This document shows positions 55,616 to 64,000 of a stretch of DNA of 64,000 nt, piece after piece. Numbering within the stretch: the stretch's first letter is position 1; each line of letters starts with the position of its first letter. A model generated the notes under the pieces. The model was not told the origin of the DNA. It did no database searches and saw only the letters and a list, made by a program, of their open reading frames with translations. Source of the DNA: Halesus radiatus (taxonomy: Eukaryota; Arthropoda; Insecta; Trichoptera; Limnephilidae); the NCBI GenBank assembly GCA_022606495.2, contig JAHDVE020005539.1:89581-153580 (forward strand), in the 5' to 3' direction. Made by a program: the position numbers and the translations under genes.

Positions 55616-56814
55616 GACTAACCAAATATACAAAATAATGACAGACATACATGAATATTTAGGTGTTGGAGTGGGAGGCGACCAAAGGGGAAGCGGTAAT
55701 TAGGGGGTTTTCAGGTGGAACAAAGCGGTACACTGGAAAAATATCCAGAAGACAACTATTGGATAAATTTACTTGGTTATTCAATTAAGTAGAATTAATA
55801 TTTCGGTCGATCATTATATTAAATTGAAGTGGTTTGAATCAAATTTATACGTTCATATTATAATTATGACAAGCCACAAAGTAAATGCTTTTTACTATAA
55901 ATAATGTTCAATTGACAGTATGGTAAAATCATTTTAGTTGAAAAGGGACATTTTTCTTAATAAAAACTATATCATAGAAAACTATTTTTTATTGTTGTTA
56001 TTTTTTAATAATGTTTGAATAGAAATGTATAAAAAATCAAGATTTAAAATATTAATTTTACTGTCTCCTGTAAAGTTTTACATTTTGTGGCTTAAATGGT
56101 TTTACCTATTTACAGACAGTATTTATTTCGAATTTTAACAACATAAATATTTTTGTTTGTTACACTCAATAAAACACAAAAAATCACCTACCGCTGTTAC
56201 CTTTTCAGGTAAGTTAAATGTAAAATATGTCGTCCTTGATTGAATAGAGTGAAATTCTATTCCTTTTTTTAAATTTATCGCGTTCAATAAAACATACGGG
56301 ACTCCGTGTTCTTTAACAAGATAAATGTGCGATCTTAGTTTTTTTATGGGCAGCACTAACTAACTAGTTTATGGCTTCACATAACGCATAATATGGGAAA
56401 GGCGGAGCCGATATGGTGAATTTTTGAAGGAGATTTCGTTGATATTAATTTGTCGTAATAATGATGTATTTTTATTTATCTGATTTATTAATACGGTTCT
56501 TTTTAATCCATTTACCCTTACTGCTAAAGCCTAAAGGCGGGTTGATTCACAGAATTTTGCTTTAAAAATTTGATAAATCCTTAAAGAATTCCACTATAGT
56601 TTAAAAGTAAATAAAACACTGTAATTTCTATCAGCTTGTTTGTTTTCGTGCGGCGACGTTTTTACTCGGTTCATTTTATCATCGTTTCCTTGAGGGGTTA
56701 ACGTAATTTGCTTTGAATTATAATTAGTGAGCGCTAGTCTGTTTTATTGATATATTTTTGAATTACGTTGTTATGTTTTTAGTTAATAAATATAATTTTT
56801 TTTTAATGGGAGTA
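55616..56814. other. AT-rich DNA, no gene recognised
   Basis: The block ACAAGCCACAAAGTAAATG at 55869 resembles 7383 and may be another weak repeat. A 73-codon minus frame at 56135-56356 has no motif. Confidence 0.4.
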
Positions 56815-57196
56815 TCTCACAAGAGTCGCAACTGCTCCCAAATGTCTGGAGCCAGTGAGACTGTGGCATCCCCATTCGGGATATGTTGTGAAACCGAAGG
56901 TAGTTATGAGGGGAAGAGGAAGATAGGGAAAAGTACCTGGCTATTCAGATCTGGTTATCAAATATGACTGAAGCCATTTCAAGCAACGTTTCGATTCTGA
57001 ATGGTGGTCTTTCACCCGGGCGATACTCAAAGTATCTACCACTCTGGAACGTACCGCAAATACACTATATTTGATTTTAATTAATAAATTGTGAAATAGC
57101 TGGTATTAATCAAATAAAATTTACTTGAGACTTGAACCCATGACCTCCGGATTCGTAACAGAAGATCGTAACCACTCAAGCACAGAGGCCGTCGTT
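56815..57196 (-). mobile_element. tRNA-derived SINE family A, copy 4
   Basis: Minus strand: the head (57196 to about 57120) carries CTTGAGTGGTTACGATC and the B-box-like GGGTTCAAGTCTC. The body follows with TAAATTTTATTTGATTAAT, CGTTCCAGAGTGGTAGATAC, GTGAAAGACCACCATTCAGA, ATCGAAACGTTGC, GAATAGCCAGGTA and the tail CACTGGCTCCAGACATTTGG, GAGCAGTTGCGACTCTTGTG (ends at 56815). It is close to full length compared with the copy at 46098. Confidence 0.8.
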
Positions 57197-58581
57197 GAGT
57201 GATTACGATCCCCACTTATTATGATATAACATAAATTATTGTTTATTAATTAACTGTTTAATTATATGTTTATTATTATGCATGAATTTATATATGTGTA
57301 TACATCAATAAATATATGTACGAGTATATTTATTAAATATAAAGTAATATAAATTTTATTATTATATTTCAACCAAATTAACCATTTCCAAAAAAAAAAT
57401 ACACACACTTATTTCCACATTTGCTGCGTAATGTACGAACTTTAACAAACAAATAATGCGAGCTGCCAGCGAGCATGTAAGTGATGGTCTCATTAAATTT
57501 GAATAACTTTTTCTGTCTGGAATGTATAAACTATTCAAAACATTCAATATCATTTTAACAATGAACCATAAAAAATAGGACATCACACCTGTGTAAAAAG
57601 TATTCACTAAGGAAAAATGTCAATAGATAATATTATTCAATCTCGGTAGAAGTCGAGTAATATGTATTTGCTGAGAAGTAATCTTTTATGTATTTTAGAC
57701 ACGAAACTAACTCTTAAAAAATAATAGTTTGGTGGAAAATACGTCATACATGTTTATTTTATGTCTATACCTCATTAATAATTCAATCGGTTAACCTAAC
57801 AGTCACGTAGAAAATATGAAAATCGCAGTGTTATACCCCGCCTTGTGATTATAATGATATGCCTCTAGTGCTATTTCAAAGCAAGGCTGGACCCTTGATA
57901 ACTTTTAATTTAAAAAAAATGTTTATTTATTTCCCTAACAAAGTGCCTGCGTGTGTTTTTGATAACAAATTAATTGGAATCCTGATTTGACGATATTATT
58001 TTTTTCTGAAATTCAATTATCGGAAAAATGAATTCAAGGTGATGGCGTCGTGTTGTGTCCTAGGATTATGGTTTATCAATAAACGTATTTTATGTGGGAT
58101 AGAATTTATTCTCAGTTCCGTTCTTTTTCTGGCTGTATCAATATTAAATTCCTTTTATTATTATTAAATTTAATGTTAAGTATTGGGTACTGTTATTTGC
58201 TATACCAAGGCCATATAATAATTTGTTGATCTAAATTTAAGCTATTTACCAAAAAGCCCTGGTTAAATAGTAATAAAAAAAAAAATTTAAACCGATAAGT
58301 TACTAGCCGCTCGTTTTCCTTCGTAGTTACGGAACCGTACGGTTATAGTTCCGTTACCGTTTCCCGTCACTTCTTGTTTCGTTGTCGTACGGGACACACA
58401 ACCTCGAACCGTTTTGTCACATTTTAATTTAATTATAATCTAATTGGGTTTCTTAAATCCTGTGGAATATCCATAATAGCGTATCGTGAGATGATCACGC
58501 TACAAGTTTGAGTGCTTTTTATTCCGAGATCGCGCTTTAAATATATTTTTCTTTACTGGGCAGGAGTTGCGCGATTCCAAC
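57197..58581. other. AT-rich DNA, no gene recognised
   Basis: Near 58320-58400 there is a GC-richer stretch with short internal repeats of ACGGAACCGTACGGT type. Otherwise nothing is recognised. Confidence 0.4.
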
Positions 58582-59152
58582 TTAACGGGGAGAGGGACGA
58601 CGGAGAGTTATTATGTATTAGTTCAAAATAATGATAATATTATTTGCCTTACGATAAACATGGTGTTTTTAAAGAGAAAAATATTAATTACTTTTTTTTT
58701 TTAAATTTGCATGGGCTTAGCATTTATCAAAATAAAATCAGAAATATTACACATTTCTGACCGTTCTACGAATGTTTTACAAAAACATTTAAAAAGTTAA
58801 ATATCCTTAAAAAATGCTGTGAAGGTTTTTTTTAACATGCCGATAAGTTAAATTTTAATGCGGATAACAAATTTTTGATTAAGTTTTTTTACAAAAACGT
58901 AACGAGAAAGGATTAAAAATATTTTTCTCCACATTAGAAATCATATTCATATTTTAAATATTCTGTAAAAAATACAATAGGACGGTCAGAAAAAGTAATA
59001 TTTCTGATTAGATTTTGATAAATGCTCAGCCTATGTAAATTTTCAAAATATTTTTCTATTTAAAAACATTATGTTTATCGTATTGCGTAACAATACTACC
59101 AATATTTCGAAATAATAAATAATTCCTCTCCGACATCCCCCCCCCCTTAACG
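58582..59152. mobile_element. fold-back-like element with about 200-bp inverted arms
   Basis: The left arm (58582 to about 58790) and right arm (about 58970-59152, inverted) share in order: TTAACGGGG, CGGAGAG, TTATT, ACGATAAACAT, GTTTTTAAA.AGAAAAATAT, GCATTTATCAAAAT, AATCAGAAATATTAC and TTTCTGACCG. The short spacer has no coding sequence. The right end contains a C11 run (59139-59147 region). A 76-codon minus frame in the right arm is incidental. Likely a Foldback/MITE-type non-autonomous element. Confidence 0.72.
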
Positions 59153-60604
59153 ATGTAGATAAAAATCTAAAATAATGAACTATAATATATAAGAAGAAAA
59201 AAAGGTAGATTTTTAAAAAAGTTGTTATAAATATGAACACACCCTCAAAAATTAATTTGAAAAGACTCCACATTTTGTTGTGCCCGGTTGGTCGTTTATC
59301 AATAGTAACCCGAATATTTTCTAGTCAATAAAAAACCGTTGTTTATGGTCAATTGTAGTTAAAGGTTATACCATAGATATCTATATTGCAGTGGCGTGCA
59401 TTTCTCTATGCCCATAGGTGGGCTTTGTGTAGCGGGTTCATGTTCGGGTAAGAATAGCGCATTGAATATGGAAAAATGGTCGTTTTATTATAGTCTTCGG
59501 CTGATTTTCATGGCCAACTAAATAACTTTGTTTACATCACATTTTATATCCGTATGATAATGATAAGTTAACACAAATTCGAGGCAAGTAAAAGAAATAG
59601 TAAGGAAGGTATGCAATTTTTTTTCTTCACATATATAAGTATGATCAATTTATAGGAAATTTAAAAGAATTATAGCTGAAAAAAAATTTCTAGGGGTGGC
59701 ATAGCTGAATTTTCGATTTATTTGCGTTTTCCGATTCGTAATTTAGATCTTCGATTGATTTTTACAATTCTTAATAGTTTAAAGAAAAGCAGTTCAAAAT
59801 GTTAGTTTAACTTTTTTCATTTTATAATAAATAAAAAAAAATATTGCATGCATATAATTTGCATGTAAAGCAGTTTAAAAAATAAAAATTAAATGGCAAG
59901 AGATTCATAATTATTAAAATCATAAATCCACTATTAGTTTTTTTTTTTTTTAATAATCCTATCCAAAATACTATTATAATACATCACATCATCTAAATAT
60001 CTTTTCTCCGGTGGTATGAGTTTTCAATAAATTGCAGGTTAACTTTAATGCCGAGAAACGAGAAAGGAATGTAAACTTTAAACAATGTTAGAGCCCCCAA
60101 TAAACCAGTCCAGAACAATAGGCCGATTTTATTCTGTTACAAGAGAAGAGCAAATTGTTCGCCAAGATTTATGTCTTTCTTTATTCAAGAGAAACCAGGT
60201 TGTTTCGTAATTCGCTTATTGATTGTTTAGTTGAACTTGGGTGTTTTATGTTCCTACAAAATGAAATGTCCTTACTTAATTACGAAGGAACTTTATAAAG
60301 GTCGTGAAATAATTTATGTTTTTGAAGACACTCTTACCAAATATTTACAACGTTCTAAGGAACAGTAATAACGTTAACGCTTGAATTAAAATTTCCAAGC
60401 AGTATAAAATGATTTCTATGAAATTTACCTATTAAAGTTTGTTGTTTTAAATTAGTCAACTCATTAGACAATTGTCCCGATTTATAATACTTGTTTCAGT
60501 TACTCGTATTTAATGGATTTACTCACTTAAGTAATTCTTAAATATATAATATTATTAAAAAAAATTATAAGAAATACTTTGCGTACACCATTGTTTAATA
60601 TATA
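59153..60604. other. AT-rich DNA, no gene recognised
   Basis: Nothing is recognised. TTTAATGCCGAGAAAC at about 60048 recurs at about 63546. Confidence 0.45.
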
Positions 60605-60655
60605 ATATCCACATTTTTCGGAAGCGGAGATTCCATCATCAGGATACACAGTATA
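60605..60655 (-). repeat. hammerhead-like relic
   Basis: Minus strand: GTATCCTGATGATGGAATCT, then CCGCTTCCGAAAAATGTGGA is close to the 44528-44575 module, with CTGATGA intact, a GGAA...TTCC stem and GAAA. Confidence 0.5.
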
Positions 60656-60819
60656 CTGTGTATAATTATACAATTATTAAAGAAAATATCATATTATCTC
60701 AATCTTCAATGCTCAAACGTCATAACTAGGAGCCGAATATGTGTAACCTCTCAGTATGCTGCAAGCAAGCGCCCTTGAGGTGATTTAAATTATTATTGAT
60801 TTTAATTATTTTTTAATTT

Positions 60820-61437
60820 AGGTGAACTATTCCCTCATGTTGGAGAGAGTTCAGAAGAAATTTTTAAGATTTATTTATTTGAGGGAGTATGGCTACTACC
60901 CGTGGCTCTATCCTATCTCCTAGGTATGCTCGGAATGAACCATCTGCGGGTCAGAAGGGATGTACACATTGTGACACATTTCTTCAGATTGATTCGCGGA
61001 TGGGTCGAAAATTCGGCTATCATGGAAAACATTCATTTCTATCTTCCCGATGGTTATCTCCGTCACTGACAGCATAGACTGCTTTATCTCCCGGCCTGCA
61101 GGACCAACTTGCTAATGGTCATGGCGGTGGGGAGGGCAATCTTGCTGTTAATAGAATCACTTCGGATATCGACATATTTAGCATCAATGAAGCTGCATTT
61201 AAACGTAAAGCTTTGTTGCTACTTGTATAATACTAGTATGCCTTGTGTACAATTTACTGAGATTATGTATGTCTAACTTATTTTTTGTTTTAACTTTTAT
61301 TATTTTTTATAAGTAATTATTTTGGATGTTGTACATCCCGTATCATCTTTAAAAATGCCTTAAAATGTAAATTTGGTAAATTTTTTAAATAGAATAAAGA
61401 GTTGAATTGAATTGAATTGTATGAATTGAATTTTAAA
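60820..61437 (+). pseudogene. Jockey-like LINE, reverse transcriptase C-terminal end and 3' tail
   Basis: Plus strand: ERVQKKFLRFIYLREYGYYP (from about 60845), then in another frame LLGMLGMNHLRVRRDVHIVT, HFFRLIRGWVENSAI and FYLPDGYLR, then CRTNLLMVMAVGRAI. These match in order the conserved region after reverse transcriptase in Jockey-type LINEs (LE.VQ..FLR, L.ML.L.SL..RR, F...L..G..D...LL, R......F.VP.....R...A..R.....N). At least two frameshifts or stops are present. A 3' UTR of about 200 bp follows, ending in a TTGAATTGAATTGAATTG simple tail (61400-61430), typical of retroposition. The upstream two thirds of ORF2 are missing. Confidence 0.75.
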
Positions 61438-61979
61438 AAAATACGAGGATATAGAAATCATTCAGATATCGTTTATTATCAGGGATCTGAAAATTGTGCT
61501 TTATTTTTGTGCGAAAATCGTTATTTTTCGGCAAAAGCGGTGGTGTTTTCCAACAAAACTCATATTATGTTCCATTTTTGATATTTTGCGACAAAAGTGG
61601 AATATCTTTTCATAAAATAATTTTAAATTCCTTTTTTTTTGAAATTTATAAAAACGATATACAGTAGTTCGTTGCGTTGTCGGCATAGAGTTCCCATATG
61701 TTCCCATAGGAGCCTTCCATATGTGATTATTCAAGCGTGTCAAAACCATAGACAAAGGTATATTTGAAACGTATAATATGTAATAACTTCTTATTTCAAA
61801 ATACCAGAATATAAAAAGAATATAAAATGGTAAAATACAAAAATTGGCGTTATTTACATAAAAAAAACTTCAAATGCAGCGTTATTCGCGTGAAAATAGT
61901 GAAAATTTGGGTTTTTCGCGTTAAAATGACGAAATTCAGGTTATCGCAAACGCTAAAAGCTTAAAGTTTTCATGTCTGA
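61438..61979. other. AT-rich DNA, no gene recognised
   Basis: An 84-codon minus frame (61501-61755) is built on repeated FCRKI/FAQK-like words and has no domain. Similar AAATTGGCGTTA/GCGTGAAAATAG words follow at 61840-61930. Confidence 0.4.
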
Positions 61980-62045
61980 GTTGACATCGCGTCGGGTTCC
62001 CACCCAGACGTCGTGAATTCAATTCCCCGGCTAGCTAAGTTCTTT
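61980..62045 (+). repeat. tRNA-like SINE head, decayed
   Basis: TTGACATCGCGTCGGGTTCC resembles an A-box region and GTGAATTCAATTCCCCGGC a B box, about 30 bases apart. The body that would follow is not recognised among the other families here. Confidence 0.35.
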
Positions 62046-62648
62046 ATCACGATACAAGGAACATTTCCGTTTAGTGCGATAGTATTAGGAAAATTTAAAA
62101 CATTGTCAGGTTATTCGTAACCCGTGTATATTTGTATTTAAAAAAATATGCATGAAAAATATATATACCATAGTATATTGCTATCATTACAAGAACGGCT
62201 ATTTAAGAGCCCAATTAGGACTTCATCTGACACCCCTTCATATCCGTAGGTCCTCAATGCAAAAAGTTGCTGCTCTACAAAATTGTATTTTCGACTTCTT
62301 CATTCAGGTGTGGAACGAATATGGTATCAGAACGATGGTATTTAATCGGAAAATAATACATTTTATTAAACATACATATTTAACTAACAAGTTATTTTTT
62401 GTTGATTAAAAAAAATTACTATTACTAAAAGACATGTATAATATAATAATGTAAGTGTACAGTGGTTTACAAAATAAAATAGAAAATAATATAATAATAG
62501 TTATAGTTGATGTTTCACATAACCCGCCTCACTAGGCTATTGTGTGTTGAGGCAGTAATTTTGGAAATTATTTTATAATTTTAAAATACTATGAATATAC
62601 ACTTATATTAAGATATGCTTCGTAAATCGCTGAACCAATAATTTCGAA
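62046..62648. other. no gene recognised
   Basis: An 85-codon plus frame (62152-62409) may be part of the body of the preceding SINE-like sequence. It has no domain. Confidence 0.35.
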
Positions 62649-62650
62649 TT

Positions 62651-62694
62651 TTGGTGAGTGCACCGGAAAATGCCATTACCGGTGCACTCACCAA
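62651..62694. repeat. perfect 16-bp-arm hairpin
   Basis: TTGGTGAGTGCACCGG and its exact complement are separated by 12 bases (AAAATGCCATTA). It is neither followed by a T-run terminator nor part of a recognised element. Confidence 0.85.
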
Positions 62695-64000
62695 ATTAAA
62701 TCATTACTTTTAATCCAATTTTTTACATTGTGTTTGAATATTTTTTGTGAATCAGATTTTTTTTTGCTAAGCGGAAGAATGTTGTAAATTCTTATCGCAA
62801 AGTAACTAAAATTCCATTGCCCAAAAGTAGCAGGAATTACAGGAATTTGAATATGTGTAGACTTTAATGAAAACCCGCTGAACTTGTTGAATAACCCAAT
62901 AAATTAACGAATTAGATAAGGGCGTAGCTTTTTTCATGACAATATAATTACGCCATTACTATCATCCTTTTCTTACTTTTTGCCCTCGTTAATTGTCATT
63001 ACTTACTTTATTATGCAATGCTTCCATTACAGACTTAGGGTGTCTATTAATTATATATTAATAAATTTCATCAACAACACTGCCCTAGTTTAAATTAAAA
63101 AATATTAATATCACGATTCTCTTATAATATAATAATGTATTACTTCCCGTTCTTTACCTCCTTAAATATGCAATGTTAACATCTTAGGAATTAGCCGATT
63201 ATAAAATAAATAAATAAATTCCATCAACGACATAAGCTAAATATTCATCAGCAAAAATTCTAAATTCATTACGAAAACTTCATGAAATTACGCAGCTTTA
63301 AATTACCATCAACGCACTACTCGAGTCTGGGAACAATCTGTATTAGCCTTCTGCAGCATATTTTATTTTTAATGCGAATACCTTTTCATTTTCTTCGCCT
63401 TAATTAAAGGACATTTCAGCAATCTGCGCCTTCCGCCATATTTACCGGTAGTAATTAGCGAGTCTTCCTTCCGTAATCTGTCTTTTCCAAGATTGTAAAT
63501 TAAAAATTATATCTCCCAGTTGAATCAGCCGGATTTTCAATCTTTTAATGCCGAGAAACCGAGATTTAAAGAATTGCGCGAGATATTCAGATAACTTAAG
63601 ATAGTAATAAAATATTACTCGGTAACAAGGGATAAAGTTTTACTTCGTTACGTTCGGTGGAATTAAAAAAAAGACTTAACATTCTAATTATTGTCGAGCG
63701 GCATTACGATAGCAAGGAAAACAGGAACATGAAATATTATTAGATGGATGAATACTTTTTTGTTAAAAAAGCATTGATGTGATGCAATAAGTAAGGGTAC
63801 TCATTTTTCATGCTTTAAAATTATTTTTTATGATTTTTTCCTGGTAGCTTCATAACATCTTTCGTGACATCTTCAGCGCACTTTAAACAATTACAAAGTA
63901 AAACCAAAATACTGCAATATTTTAGTAAATTATACTACACTATTTTTACAACATTTTAATCGTTATATATGTACTCTAAAAAACGGTTATAAAAAACCTA
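62695..64000. other. AT-rich DNA, no gene recognised
   Basis: Neither coding sequence nor a recognisable repeat was found, apart from TTTAATGCCGAGAAAC at about 63546, shared with 60048. A less AT-rich stretch lies at 63290-63520. Confidence 0.45.

Overview
The window looks like AT-rich (roughly 70% A+T by eye) nuclear DNA of an arthropod, most likely an insect. There are no operons, rRNA or intact tRNA genes, no CRISPR array and no long open reading frame. What can be recognised is a dense layer of decayed eukaryotic mobile DNA: a Penelope-like element (PLE), two mariner relics, several non-LTR retrotransposon (LINE) 3' ends, three or four tRNA-derived SINE families, and fold-back or TIR elements. 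Taxon assignment is inference from the element types only.

Layout. 1-5 kb: mariner 3' end, a hammerhead-like/PLE relic and a repeat with an internal 51-bp minisatellite. 5-9 kb: a 27-bp tandem repeat, a LINE 3' end, a possible terminal exon (7978-8059) and twin exon-end/splice-donor modules (8590-8684). 9-19 kb: SINEs, one split by a LINE, a perfect-arm hairpin (16238-16380), a TIR element with an internal 16-bp array (17464-18042) and a possible coding exon ending at a consensus donor (15009). 19-29 kb: SINE, long fold-back element (20000-20692), purine-rich DNA of unknown origin, short tandem duplications, mariner pseudogene. 29-35 kb: LINE pieces including an ORF1 relic, and a SINE-like unit bounded by inverted repeats. 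36-40 kb: a 253-bp palindrome, a SINE and the PLE (37279-39752). 42-48 kb: a degenerate 40-bp minisatellite of about 21 units, a retrozyme-like direct pair of hammerhead-like modules, SINE. 50-54 kb: a recent 563-bp tandem duplication with nested 69-bp repeats, then two unrelated minisatellites. 55-64 kb: SINE, fold-back element (58582-59152), Jockey-like LINE 3' end, a tRNA-like SINE head.

How the parts relate. The only plausible working system is that of mobile elements. The PLE encodes a reverse transcriptase plus GIY-YIG endonuclease and carries hammerhead-like hairpins in its inverted terminal repeats. About a dozen other loci carry similar hammerhead-like cores without coding sequence, which suggests PLE ends or small non-autonomous (retrozyme-like) derivatives scattered through the region. 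All coding sequences found are broken. Host-gene evidence is limited to a few exon-sized open segments with good splice signals and no recognisable homology.
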